Position numbers and translations under genes: made by a program. Below the pieces are notes generated by a model that did no database searches, had not been told where the DNA came from, and saw nothing but the letters and a program-made list of their open reading frames with translations. A stretch of 64,000 nucleotides of DNA, taken from contig MSED01000002.1 in NCBI GenBank assembly GCA_002099365.1, forward strand, positions 372,001 through 436,000, in the 5' to 3' direction. Origin of the DNA: Phialophora verrucosa. Its lineage: Eukaryota; Ascomycota; Eurotiomycetes; Chaetothyriales; Herpotrichiellaceae. Position 1 is the first letter of the stretch. Every line of letters starts with the position of its first letter. This document shows, piece after piece, positions 22,041-33,583 of this stretch.

Positions 22041-24713
22041 TTACAACGCCAGGCCGGTTCCATCACCGGTCCACCTATACAAGGCGAGTACCTCTCGCCG
22101 CCAGTGCTGTTGCTCGGCCAGATCCTCAGGAATACGGCCACGAACTTGCTGGAGAGCCGAACGCATCACCTTTCGGAAGTTGCGCTGTGGCCCCGTTAGC
22201 TGTCTCCTAAGATGATGGTGCAAGGTTCAACATACCTGGTACTGCGTGTCCAGCGTGGCCACGCATGCTTCGTGGGCCCGAACGATTGTCTCGCATGCCT
22301 TGACAACATCTGGGCTCACATCGCCCTGAAGTTTGTCGGCGAACAACAACAATAAGAAACTTCCCTGCAGAAGATACACTCCGAAAAAGAATGGCATGAA
22401 GCTCAAGTCGGGATCGTCCTCAATGATTTCGGCCACCGCCTCCGCAGCGGACACGGCATGCCCCGTGGCGGTCACAAAGGATTGGGAGGATATCCACAGG
22501 TCGTTGTCATCCAGTAAAGCGATTGGGTCCCATTTCCCGGTCAAGAGGATGTGCAAGACGTGCATGATATGAGTACCGTACGCCACGACGGTCTTCGTTT
22601 GCAAAGCGAGTTCCGAAGCACTGTGCGATTCGTTCGTGCCGGCAGAAACTACCGACGGAGTAACCACATCGTTGTGACTCGTGTCCTGAAAGTGGCCTCC
22701 CGCAGCCTCGAAGTCTTTCAGGCTCTGCCCATAACTCTCCAGCTGCAGGGTAATTTCGTCTGTATGATCGTCCCAGTTCTTGGCCTTGTTTGCCCTGGGG
22801 CCGAATCGTGGCCGGTTCCGAGCATGGTTGAGATCCAAGATCTCACCCAAAATGACCATCAGAGGCAAGAAATACCCGAACACACTGTGCGACGTGCATT
22901 CGATGTTCAGGCCCCTTCGTCTGAGCGCTGGGTCAGAGGCCCGGTCAAACCGCCCGGCCTGGAAAATATCGTCGTCCAGTGGTTGCAAAAGGCCCTCGCA
23001 CTCCTTGTTGAGGAAGAACATAGGTCGATTGTAGCATAAAGCTAGATGCCGATCCTGCATGTAGAGTAGCCACCAAGTTCGCCGACGTTCCTCCCTTTCC
23101 TCCTCCGATACGAATCCGATGGAATTACGGCGAGCATCATCCACCGAATTCTTGCGATTTTCCCCCACGTGGCCATCGACATTGTTACTGGCTTGATTAT
23201 TGTCTTCGCCGTCCTGCTCGGGTGGATTTGGAGGCAGTTCTCGACCAAGTCGGATTTCTCGAGCGAGCGACCATGCCGCATTCCACCATCTCAAACTTGC
23301 TGCTTTCCGCTCACTCGCTGAGACCACCGTTGCCAGGTGAATATAGGTTGCCAGATTGTCTATCTGGGCTCGATCCACTCCATGTCCCCCGGAGTGCGTC
23401 GGCACAACGAGAGCACCCAGGCCTCCATCATTAGCGGTCATTTGTGGATAGTTCGGATTGGGCGTCGGCGCGGAGGTATTTGGATGACTGTGAATAAGTG
23501 GTTTCAGCATGTTGATTGTAAGTTCCAACAACCTCTGACATATACGAGCTCGGGCATCCAGCTGCGCGGTCAAAAAGGCAGCGTCACTGGTCTGCGCCGC
23601 AATCCATAACATGCTGGCCAGGAGTGCTGGTGTACACGGACGAGGGTCGGTGGGATGCAGGATAGACTTCTTCCGGAAAATGTAGCCCAGAATGTATGCA
23701 TTAGCGGGTCTCAGGTATGCCGAGGTCGAGCTCGTAAAGTATTGTTCTAGTAGGTCGCAAGCCAATGCTTGAGGAATGATAGACTCGATGTGAGGCAGGA
23801 GAGGACGAAGGACCGGATATCTCAATGTGTCTGTTATGCGAGGCTGAGCCGGGAGCGGTTCGTTGATGAACATAGGCGAGGTGAGTGCAAGCCAATCTGG
23901 CGATTCGACCATGGGTGCTTTACCCATAAAGGCGACCGAGTAATCGTCTCCCAGCGGAAACCCAAAGCCCTGCGTCGCTCCTTGTACGTGCATGGGGTCG
24001 AGTGTAGCCGGCGCATATGCCTGGTTGGGAACGGCAAATTCGATCGAGTGCGTCTGAGCAATAGCCGGTATCATGTTCGTTTCCATCTCATGCATTTGAT
24101 GCGCTGCCCGCATCCCTACTCCTGACGAAGGATCGAAATTGGCGAAGAAGGCATTCTGATGAGGGTTCGTGTCAAAGGCTGCACTAGGAGGAGTGTTGTT
24201 AGACGGCAAGGGATTAGCATCGACCAAGCCATCGCGACCGGCGAAGGAAGTGCTGGAATACTTTCTCGGGCCTGCAGACTGACGCACAGCGGGTTGATGG
24301 TTGGATGGTGGCTGACCAGTGGCATAGTTCGATTCATCAGGTCCATCCGTCTCTTTCTTTGGTGCCCGACCTCGCTTTTTGTGAGCACGGGCATACTCGC
24401 AGATGAGAGAGTTTTCGGTGCAGTGCGCGCAGGGCTGTTTGCCATCACATTTGGTACGCAATTGATTGCATTGGTCGCATGCTCGACTGATTCGCCGGCG
24501 AACGGCCGCCGCGTCGCTGGACTCGTTGTTCCCATCGAGCTCCGACTCTCGTCTCTTGCGACCGGCCTGCAGATTGTCATTTTCATATTTCGGCTGCGGC
24601 TGGAGGATAGAGGTGAGCTGCTGCGGCTGAGAAGTGATCATATCGGGTCTCTGGGCATAGTCGTGGTATTCGGAGTAGCTGTTGTGGGTTTGTGGGGGAA
24701 TGCGGGAGAGCAT
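22041..24713 (-). CDS. xlnR: XlnR/Xyr1, xylanolytic Zn2Cys6 transcription activator
   Basis: Nuclear activator of xylanase, accessory hemicellulase and D-xylose catabolic genes in response to xylose. Exons 24713-22236 and 22184-22041, with a 51-bp intron, give 873 residues. The zinc cluster is CX2CX6CX5CX2CX6C at Cys79-82-89-95-98-105. It is flanked by the XlnR-typical [20 protein letters not shown] and [16 protein letters not shown]. The middle homology region follows (fungal_trans). The segment [20 protein letters not shown] and the spliced end [16 protein letters not shown]... [11 protein letters not shown] are nearly diagnostic of XlnR C-termini. A TGA lies five codons before the chosen ATG, so the start is secure unless an upstream exon exists. 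The gene lies 2-19 kb from a GH5, an esterase, GH115, GH10 and a sugar porter. That is unusual, since XlnR targets are normally scattered. Confidence 0.95.
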
Positions 24714-26691
24714 GTCGGCGGAATATGAGGGTCAGAGCAGCGCAGGGTCGTTGTCATAGTCCCTCGAACTCCGCTCAGTGTCGTCGATAGCTGGATCACA
24801 GCCAGAGGAGGGGTGCTTGTTTGATGAAGGTTACGATCACCGTCAGTTCAACTGTTTCTGCTCACACGGGGATAAAAGCGGTGGAAGCAGCAGCTTAGCA
24901 CGATCCGAGAAGTGGCAGCTCCGGTGTGGTGTGGTGTGGTGTGGTGTGGAGATTTTTTCGCTCACATGAGGTGCTGGAGGATCGAACACCGAGTAGAAGC
25001 GGGCACGCGGCGGAGAGCAACGAGTCAAGACTCTGGATTTGGAAGCCTCGACCACCGGGCGCATGAGAGCGAGAAACGAGGGATCATGACCAGGCTCATG
25101 CAGCGGGCGTGCCCAATTGGCAGCAGTTGTTTTTGTAGGCGAACCCGCGAGAGGCACGAGGAGGGCAGCTGGCAAAGCACTGCAGGGTCTTTGATCAAGT
25201 GCCAAAGGCATGGCAACTCAACTCGCCCGGGGGGCATCTTCCTTGCGCTGGCTAATGAAAGTTGGAAGCTGGAGGCCCGCCCCTCTAGCCAGTTAGGCAA
25301 GCTGGGGTTAACGGATGGGTCACTGTTCGCCTCCTTTATTGGCAGCGTGATCGTCTCCCCGAAGGCTGGTGAGTCGTACAGGGGTGGTGGTCCAGTAGTA
25401 GCCATTCAGCGGGCGGGGCTGGCCACACTTCATTTCTGGTAGCCATCTCCGGCCGAGGCTTTAAGTTCTAGAGAGACCGTGCAGGGGAGCGCAATGCCAA
25501 TTTTGACTGTGACCTTGACCGACGAGACGCTCCTTCATGGGAGATGAGTGAGACAATCGTTGACAAGGTGGCGGTCTCTCCAGTGTGCCAGTGTAATCGA
25601 ATCCTGAATTTGGCTCCACTGGTGGGAATTCCATCTGTTCTCGCAGCTTCCTTGTGGGGGAAAAGCGCAAGATGCGGGGCATGCCTACGGAACTTGTTTG
25701 GCTAGAAGCGCCCCCATTGTCGAACCGCAGCTGTTCGATGACTGCAGCCGCCCACAAACTTGCCAGTAGAAAGATGCAGCACCACGCACGAGGGTTGACT
25801 TGCCATTGGACCGGCCGTTTCTCTTCTTCTTCTAACATTAACACTATCAAGACCTTGAAGCTCCCCTGCAAAAACTGCCACAGTCTTACCGAGTATTGGG
25901 GAATAGTACGACGTCGCATTCTCCTGATCTTGAGGCTACGCAGAAGGTGCTGAAGTGTGCAAATCCCCTGCGTTTCCAAGTGCCGATATCTCCTGCTGGG
26001 CAGCAACCTGTATCGGAACTCACACTTGCAGATTCTCGTACCTGCTTGCAACAGCTGACCCTGGCTGCAGTCATGTCGGTCTGATATTTGTGATGGGCTT
26101 AACTGGCTTGGATGGTGACAAAAGATCTATGGGCACTCAACTGCGGTATATCCGGAATCCACATCCCTCTTCCATCAAGTCTAATTTCGAAGACACCCAT
26201 ACCGACCTTAATTGCTTCGAATGTGCCGCCAGCACGATGACATCTTTCTCAAGCGCATGTCGAAGCTTGAGGATGTTGGCTGGAGAAAGTAAGCCATGCA
26301 ATGATGGTGCTCGTTTGGGACTGTTTTCATTGCATTGACTCGGATTTCTGCGAAATCCCCTTGCCATTCGTTGAAGACCACTGCCGTCCCTTTGTAGTAT
26401 GTACGTTCCGTACCCCTCTGGAGTGTTCACACTTGCTTCTGCAGCTGAACCGAGCTGCTGCACCATCTCTTCGTGTATCTACGGCGCTTCGATCATGCGA
26501 ATATTACCCAGACTGTTGCGCCCCGTCCAGATTTTCAGGCCAGCAGAAGTTTACTCACCAATGAATCAGCAAGGAATGTCTCGCCGTCGTAATCGCGGAT
26601 GCAGAAGGAATCGTAGACTCAGACGGGTCGCCGAGACCGCCAACGGAGGTGAGCGGTCCCGATCCCAGTGACTTGTACCTGCCCGCCCTTT
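24714..26691. other. XlnR upstream region / GH5 3' flank
   Basis: This 2-kb stretch precedes xlnR and follows the GH5 stop codon; both genes run leftward. It probably contains the xlnR promoter. A minus-strand frame at 25461-26051 has a hydrophobic stretch but no recognisable family, and I do not annotate it. Confidence 0.5.
24923..24949. repeat. (GGTGT)5 microsatellite upstream of xlnR
   Basis: Five perfect GGTGT units lie 210-236 bp upstream of the xlnR start codon. The complementary strand is ACACC-rich. The tract could influence promoter structure, but nothing beyond its position supports this. Confidence 0.85.
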
Positions 26692-28250
26692 TCATTGAGG
26701 AGCATGCTCGCTCAAGATCTTGTTCAGTCCTTCTCGCTGCACGCATTCATCGAAGTGGAAACTGTGCGCCAACTCATCTAACTCCTTGAAATCCATGCCT
26801 TCGAATTGTTTCGCAAACTCGTCGGAGAATTGAGCGCTCAACCACGTCTGGATCACGGCGCGCATGACGTGCCTCTCAGTCTGCCACGGGCCTGGGTAAG
26901 CGTCTTTCGCGGTTGGGCAGATTTTATCAATCCACTCCACCAGAGGATTCAATGCAGCCTCTGCTTCAGCGGAATGGTGTACTCCCCAGGCGTCCAACCG
27001 ATATCGCTTCTTCTTGTCTAGGAAGGGTTGGATGGTGCGATTCCACTTGGAGTTTCTGCTCGTGTGCATCATTCCTTGCACTCCTATGTCCTTGTACAGC
27101 CAGATACTCCAGCTGATCTTGTGTTTGTCGTAGATGTTCAGTTGCTGGCCGAGCATGTTATATCGGTCATGGTTGATGCCTTCGGCGTCCTCGTCCTCCG
27201 CTGGGTCGGCGTAGACTGGACCGAATTCACCGTTCCAGATGGGGCACTTGTGTTTGAGCATAAATTCGGCCTTTCGCAGGAATTGCCTTTCCAACTTGCT
27301 ATTCTGATCTTCTGTGCCCTTGTAGCGGTCACCGGTAGGGAAGCCCATCATCTGCATTCAATTAGCGCCACAGGTACAATTACCCTTTACCTGCAAGACA
27401 TACTGAGTAGTCATGTAAGGCATACACGCAGTTAGGCAACACATCGTCAAAGCCGATCCACTCCATCGAGAAGGTGTTGCCGTCCAGCCACAGGATGTGA
27501 TGAGGGTCGACGGTACGAATGGCCGGCTCAAGCCGTTTATAGAAAGCTGGAAGGCGGGTGTGCTCGGGGTCACACGGTTCGTTGATGGGATTGTAGCCCG
27601 CGACCCATTTGTTGTCCTTGTATCTCTTTGCAATCTCTCGCCACAACCAAATGGTTCTGTCTTGGTGGTCCTTGTAATCCCAGAAAGCCGAATAGTTGGT
27701 CGGGTTGTCGGAGTGCCAATCTGGGTTTTGACCGCCCGGCACCGTATGCATGTCAAGGATTGTGTATATCTGCTGCTTTGCACACTACGAGGGCATCAGA
27801 TTAGCTAGCATCTACCCCAGTCTATTTGCAGCACACTCACAATGTCAATGGCTCTGTCAAGGTGTTTGAAGCCCGACTCCTTCAACACTCTAGGGTTCAT
27901 GTCGTCATCGAGATGTCGGTAGTTGAAGGGTAATCGAATGCAGTTCAGCTTGAGGCTTGCAAAAAAATGGGCGTCCGCCTCGGTGAAGTGGTATTCAAGC
28001 CATCTGTCGAAAAAGTACTCCGCTTTCTCCTCTCCGAGCACCTTTCGCATCGAGGCTCTGTGTTGAAACTCATGTCCGGGATAACCAGTGATGAAGTTCT
28101 CCATGCTACGAAGATGTGAATTCGAGATCCGTCAGGGGAAAGGGAGTCTCACTTCATCCATCCTCCGATTGCGGCACCACGAAGAACGACCTGCTGGCCA
28201 TTTCCGTCCACAATCTTGTCACCATCGACCCTGAGGTAGCCGGACGCCAT
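26692..28250 (-). CDS. Glycoside hydrolase family 5 protein, non-secreted
   Basis: Four exons, 28250-28153, 28105-27841, 27784-27404 and 27351-26692, give 467 residues. The joins restore GGWMNMENFITGYPGHE, RAIDICAKQQIYTILDMH and YALHDYSMMGFPTGDRY, which are coherent GH5 segments. The retaining catalytic pair is visible: acid/base Glu190 in YNPINEP and nucleophile Glu290 in WNGEFGPVY. The N-terminus (MASGYLRVDGDKIVDGNG) lacks a signal peptide, so the enzyme is probably intracellular and may cleave imported oligosaccharides. The subfamily cannot be fixed; exo-glucosidase or beta-xylosidase-like activity is possible. Its promoter region (28251-28813) carries two GGCTAAAA motifs in opposite orientation, suggesting XlnR control. 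A start upstream of 28250 would add a Cys/Arg-rich leader lacking family similarity, so I reject it. Confidence 0.9.
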
Positions 28251-28529
28251 ATTTGCTTCGCTTGGGAGACAACGACGAGAGATACTCACGGCTGCAGCAC
28301 AACTTTCCTTACCTTCTTGCTTCCGGGTATTTAGGAAGAGTGGAGGATCAACTCCAGAGCACATTTGTAGTAGCGTTCATCGTTCGTTGGTGGGATCCAT
28401 CGCTCTCGCAGGTAGCGTTCCCGACCGCCGGAAAGCGTGCCGTGTCGAAGTTTTGAAATGCTACGGACCATTGGGGGGCAGTCTCTATCAATCTCTCGAG
28501 CTCGAGTCTGTCCACATGATGAAGTCTCC

Positions 28530-28537
28530 GGCTAAAA
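28530..28537 (+). promoter_or_regulatory. Putative XlnR-binding site GGCTAAAA
   Basis: The site lies 280 bp upstream of the GH5 start. It matches the GGCTAA core known for XlnR/Xyr1. A second copy in the opposite orientation is about 100 bp further upstream. Binding is inferred. Confidence 0.5.
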
Positions 28538-28632
28538 GGTTTGGGCATCCCGCCTGATATACGGGAGAAGGAGCCTGGAGATATGGATGGTGGATGGAGG
28601 AGACAATGACGTGCATAGCGGGCGCTGCAGTC

Positions 28633-28640
28633 TTTTAGCC
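28633..28640 (-). promoter_or_regulatory. Putative XlnR-binding site GGCTAAAA (inverted)
   Basis: The plus strand reads ttttagcc, so the motif is on the minus strand, the coding strand of GH5, 383-390 bp upstream of its start. It pairs with the site at 28530-28537. Confidence 0.5.
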
Positions 28641-28813
28641 GAAGAGATCTTGGCAACTGACAATGGTGACAATGGCACCGGCGAAGACGTCGCTACCTCG
28701 TTCGATTGCAGCTCGCCGCCGCCTCAGTTGGAAGCCGAGCCGTTGGAGGTGATAGTCCTGTACGAAGCCCGGCGATCCAGAAGCTCGTCCCCAATCCTGC
28801 TTCAGGACTCAGC

Positions 28814-30004
28814 TCAGTCCTGTCTAGTCTCGTCTTTACTACTTGCTCGACCCACTGATGAGTTCGAGTTCAAGGGGTACTTTTGCACTCTCGAGTACAT
28901 GTCCGAGAGGGATCTAGTCGCTCGGGGTCTTGTGTAGGCGACCTCAGGACCTTGTGAATCTGAACCTGGCAAAGCCGTCATTAATCAGTCCAACTCTGAA
29001 CAGATCATGTCACGCTTACCGCTGTTCAAGCTCGTCCTCGCAACGTACTGTTCAAGCTCTTGTCTCTCATAATATCCGGTCACGCCGTACTCATTCAACG
29101 CCTTGGCCCAGTCCGCGGGAAGCCCCTGTTCATAAGTTCACTATGCGAAGTCATGTTCTGATTGGGTTAGACTTACGGTGAAACTGCCATCCAGCTCGTC
29201 GAATCCGACGTGTGTAACATGCATGACATTCTCCGGACGAGAGATCTTGACTCTACGTGGCAGCCTTGGAAGCGTGGGCCCGTCGGGCGACCTTGGTCGC
29301 GTGCTCTGACTGTTCCTATCTCGGAAGCTGTTGTTCTGTGCTCGTCGCATCAAGGAGCGGAGCGTTGTCTTGTATGCTTTCGCCTGCAGGATTTCAGCGT
29401 CGAAGGAGAAGTTCATCGAGAATTTCGAAGTCCCGGTGGTGGTCTTGGTGCGTTGGGTGACAAAGGACGCCGAGTCGCACAGGACGACCAGCGAGGTGGA
29501 ATCATCCTTGACCTGATCGAAGACCTTCCTCGACTCCTTCTCTTTGAGGAATTCTTGCTGCGCCCTGGGGTTCCGACATTTGAACGCTGTGATGAGCAGA
29601 TTGAGCGCATTGGTCTGCCGGTCCAGGCGCGTGAGGCACTCCTCCGTCCCTTTGCTCTCGAGCATCAGGTTAACTTTGCTGATAAATGTGACTTCATCCG
29701 TGTCACTATACTGAAGTCTGGAAATTTGCTCGTCAAGGAGTCGCAGAAGGAGATTGCAGCAGCCGATTGCGGCGCTGAGGTCCAGAGTCAGCTGGTAGTG
29801 TTGCTCATCTTGCGAAAGGGATTCGGCAATCAGGAGGTTGATTTGGTTGAGGGCTGCTTTCACGGTAATCAGCTGGCCAGAGAGCGTTTCTATTGTAAGA
29901 TTTGATTCTTTGAAGCGCTTGCGCAAGTCTGCGAGGGAAGATATACAGCGTGTTGCGACGTCGATGATCCCGAGTAGGGATCCGACCACTCCAATTGCCT
30001 CCAT
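28814..30004 (-). CDS. CRIB-domain protein with STAND-type fungal N-terminal domain
   Basis: Three exons, 30004-29177, 29125-29020 and 28965-28814, give 361 residues. Residues 1-150 (MEAIGVVGSLLGIIDVATRC then ETLSGQLITVKAALNQINLL) match the helical N-terminal domain found in fungal STAND/NLR-like and G-alpha-like proteins. Residues 170-235 continue with SRKVFDQVKDDSTSLVVLCD and a FSFDAEI segment also seen in those proteins. A proline/arginine linker leads to a CRIB motif at about 254-267 (ISRPENVMHVTHVG), followed after an intron by FDELDGSFT-GLPADWAKAL. This is the PAK-like extension that binds GTP-loaded Cdc42/Rac. A 70-residue tail ends the chain. No kinase or NACHT domain follows, so it looks like an adaptor. 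The hydrophobic CRIB position normally held by Phe is Val. The first ATG is at 30004; an upstream in-frame codon is not ATG. Confidence 0.78.
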
Positions 30005-30441
30005 GTCAAGCGGAATGGGCAATCACAACTACAAACACTGTTGCCGTCGAGATCTAGCCCTTTAGCTTTGTGTATATTAGACCGCAAGAGAAATACGTAG
30101 TGGGATAGATAAGACAGAGTTGTCGCTCCGCATCTGTCGCTGAAAGACTTCGTAGGTCCGAATTCCTGTCACAATGTGGCTGAAACAATCGTGGCGGAGC
30201 TTCTGCGCAGCAAAGCCTAGGCAACCCCTTGGGACGCGACCCCTGGCAATCATTGCAGCGCGTATCTGCCAGTCATGGTCGAGTCAACTATGTAAATGGC
30301 CAGTGAATGTGGGCAAGAAATTCCTTTCGCGTAGCGACAACGACGACAGTATTCAATCCGAACAAGATCAATAGTGTTTCGTCCTAGATGTGACGCTGTA
30401 TCTTCCTCTGTCACCGCATCCACTATCGTAGATGACTACTC
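30005..30441. other. Intergenic, CRIB-gene promoter region
   Basis: This 437-bp region lies between the esterase stop and the CRIB-protein start, both on the minus strand. No motif stands out. Confidence 0.5.
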
Positions 30442-32605
30442 TCACTGATCAAGATAGTAGCTGATGCTATAATTCAACCAGGCACATTGAGGCAGATCGA
30501 CAAATGTCCCAGTCGAGGCTGGGTAGTTCAGATGCTTGATGGGACCGGTGGCGTTGGACACTTTCGGCCAGGGACCAGAAGCCTGTACACCCTGTAGGGT
30601 CTTCGTGTAACCTCTAGTCTGAAGGTAATTGGTCGGAATGTTGGGCTGTCCGGTCTTGACGAATTCGGCAAAGTAGCCGCTTACCAGCTGCACAGCGTAC
30701 AGGTCATTGGCGTCTCTGAGAGGAACGTAGAAGTTACCAAATGCCCAATCCATGTCTGCCCCGTGTAGTTTGAAGTAAGGAAGGTTCGGGTTTCCGTTCG
30801 GATAGCCAGGTGTGACAGGAGCACCAGCGACATCCTCCGGGTTATAGCCGTTAATCGTGCGTTCCATCTGATAGTAGTACGTAGCAGGGAATGTGCCCGT
30901 TTCCGCGCCGGCATAGACCGTCGCTTGATCGATGCAGCGGAAGGTGGTATCAGTCGCAACACGTTGCGTCACATTGAACGCATCAAGGGTCATGTTCCCA
31001 GAATCGTAGTAGGGAAACAACCCAGACTGGATAATTGCTTGTGCATAAGACGCGTTGATACCTAAGCCTGTCATCAAGCCCTGGGTCTCGTTCTGCACCG
31101 GCGTCGTAGATATTGTCGAGAAGGATGCGCCGTCGTTTGCGGCAATGCCGAATATGATGGGCACATACGCGCTGCCGTCATTCTTCTTTGTGACTTCGAG
31201 CTGCGAGGAGTTGACAATTGTTCCATCCTGGACCACATATCTGGCGACTGTCTGCAGGTTGACCAGGGCGGTGGCGTTGACAGTCCTGAGGCACGCAATC
31301 TTCCCGCTGAGAGTGGACTGGGTACAGTTCGACCCATTGAAAATCTGAGGCCCGGCCACAGTATACGACTCGTTCAAGGTATAATACGATGAGTAAGTGG
31401 TTCCATAGTTGCTCTCAAGGCCCAACGCCTCTCCGCCGCCCAGGTTGGACATGGCAATGGCGCCTTGGAACAAGCCGATGGCAGGCGGGCTTCCGAGAAG
31501 AGTTCGTACTGACCCAGCACCTGCAGACTCTCCCATGATTGTAATCTTCTCCGGATCTCCCCCGAACTTGGCAATATTCTGCACAGTCCAATTCAAAGCC
31601 ACGATTTGGTCCCCGATACCATAGTTGCCTTTGATGTCCGTGCCGGGGATGGCGAGAAATCCCAAGGTCGACAATCGATAGTTGATGTTGACAACGACAA
31701 TGTCTTCGCGCGAGGCCAAGTTGCCGCCGTCGCTGAGTGGATCGGCGCCGCTTCCACCCGTGAAGCCACCACCATGAATCCAGACTAGCGGAGTTAGCAC
31801 TAGCCTATCTATGGGCACCAGATGGCTGAGAAATCTTACACAGGACAGGTCGCAAAGCTTTCGTCGAGCCAGCTTTGGGGATGTAAGGAGTCTGGATGTT
31901 CAGGAACAAGCAGTCCTCACTGGTACCGTTCTGGTAGGGCTGAGAACATTGAGAGCCATAAGCAGTCGCGTTCACTGTCTGGCCCTTTTTACTGTACAGG
32001 CGTGAGTAGACCCAGCGTTGTGGCGGATCAGCATATCTGATGCCCAGAAAACGGAATGACTTCTGGTTGCGATACCCGACATACGTGTTGCCCGCCGCCG
32101 CCACGACCACCTCATTTGAGGCGCTGGCCGTCGAATTCGGAGGCTGGCTCGCGTCGCTCGATTGCGTGCATAGCACTGGCAGTGGATTGTTGCCTTGGGG
32201 TGTACTCGGGAAAGACAGTTGCGCTTGAGCTGAGAATTGCAGGTTTCCGCCCGTGATGTGGTACAGCTGATTGGGCGACACTCTTCCAGAGAATGCCAAG
32301 TATGACAGCGCCGAAGAGAAGTCGCTGCTGTAGTTCTGGATGGTCGCCTGGGTTAGGAGAGTCTCGCTCAAAGCTTGGCACGCAGCTTGCCCTGCGGACG
32401 CTGGCATGGGGTCGAGGAGAATTGCGCCGACATGATTGATATCGTCGGAGGCATTTAGGTTGTTCTGGAATACATAGGTCAAGGAGCTCTCAGAGTTGGA
32501 CACAGAGACAGGTGCTCTTCGCTCTGCATTATACGGATGTCCCAGAGCACTCACAGCGAGCACTGCAAGAGGAAGAGCGAGTCGAAGCATGGAGGTCATC
32601 GTCAT
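30442..32605 (-). CDS. Secreted type-B carboxylesterase/lipase
   Basis: Two exons, 32605-31840 and 31784-30442, give 702 residues. The intron has a GCTAAC branch point and the join restores RPVLFWIHGGGFTGG, the oxyanion-hole signature of the carboxylesterase family (PF00135). The signal peptide is MTMTSMLRLALPLAVLAVSA. The nucleophile is Ser342 in the elbow GESAGAGS. The likely His is in KLHGADMDWAFG, and the acid is probably near FGIAANDGAS. Residues 25-170 form an extra N-terminal domain (LTYVFQNNLNASDD onward) not present in the basic family. Many NxS/T sites agree with secretion. It shares a 978-bp divergent promoter with GH115. Its neighbours suggest a role on plant-wall or lipid esters. 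The substrate is not predictable from sequence; feruloyl or acetyl ester cleavage is speculation. Confidence 0.9.
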
Positions 32606-33583
32606 AGGATATCGATTCCACCCAAGAAGCAGCTAGTGATGGTAGAAATGCCCAGAAATCCTGGGCAGATATTCTTACCATTATCATACTCAGTTCCACC
32701 ACGACACCCTCCGTCATTGCCTGCATGTTGGTCTCCGTAGGCCCGTGGTGTCGAAGAATTCATCCTATTTTCGCCTCTCAATCAGTCCACAAGACAAGTG
32801 CCGGTAGCGACGAGCAGCTTTCGAGACGCTGTTCCCGGACAGGCAGGCAGCTGTCCTTCGTACAGATTTTCTGCCAGGGTCGAAAAATGCGGAGGTGGTT
32901 CGCGTCGGTGCCGGTTGAATATGCAGACAAGGTCGTCGCCCATCGACCGCTGAATCTTCCCGGCCACGGGATATGAAAGGTAATCTAGCATTATAGCCGC
33001 GCTAACGCTCCAGCTTCCAAAAAGAACAGTCAATGACGGCGACAGCTGCAGGTCGACAAGCCTAGGTCAGTTCTATACGCAGGAATCCACCTTGGGGAGT
33101 GGAAAGTTGGGAGCGCAGATATTCAGGCTGAATTGAGCCGATGCCTGATTGGCTGCGACTTGGGCTTGGTCATTTGCCAAAAGAGGAGTAGCGCACAAAC
33201 ATTTTCGACATCCGCAGCTGTGCGCCACTCAGGCTCAACTTGCCCCCCTGGCACTTGATCTACTGCTTTCCCCGGCTTTATTCCCATCTCCGCATTTTGA
33301 CCAGAGCTCAACTGGCTAAATAATTTCACGGATGATGTGGCGAGGCTGGTGGTCCAGTTCACGAATACTTGCGGATGGTCCAGGTTTGCTCCGCTCTCAA
33401 TCCATGGCAGAGCAACGAGTGTGACCTTCTAAGAGCATCGCTGAGCTTGTTGAATGAGATAGGAAGCTGTAGCTTCCTTCAAGTCCCACAGCAGACTATG
33501 TGACGCTGATCATGCTTGATTTATACCAAAGGTAAGTCGCGTTATTCTGCAAGACCTCACGCGCGTGCGACAATTGTCCTGTT
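32606..33583. promoter_or_regulatory. Divergent promoter carboxylesterase / GH115
   Basis: This 978-bp region separates divergent secreted-enzyme genes. It contains GGCTAAA (33314-33320) and GGCTTTA (33274-33280). The second agrees with the GGC(A/T)4 Xyr1 consensus. A TTTATA sequence near 33520 could serve GH115. Co-regulation of both genes by XlnR is inferred. Confidence 0.5.
33314..33320 (+). promoter_or_regulatory. Putative XlnR-binding site GGCTAAA
   Basis: This is an exact match to the classical XlnR heptamer, 264-270 bp upstream of the GH115 start codon. A seven-base match is expected several times by chance in this window, so position is the main support. Confidence 0.5.

Noticed and set aside
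25461..26051. Minus-strand open frame of 196 codons with a hydrophobic stretch upstream of xlnR
   Set aside because: It vaguely resembles fungal membrane DUF proteins, but composition is irregular, no conserved block could be named, and it lies in the expected xlnR promoter.
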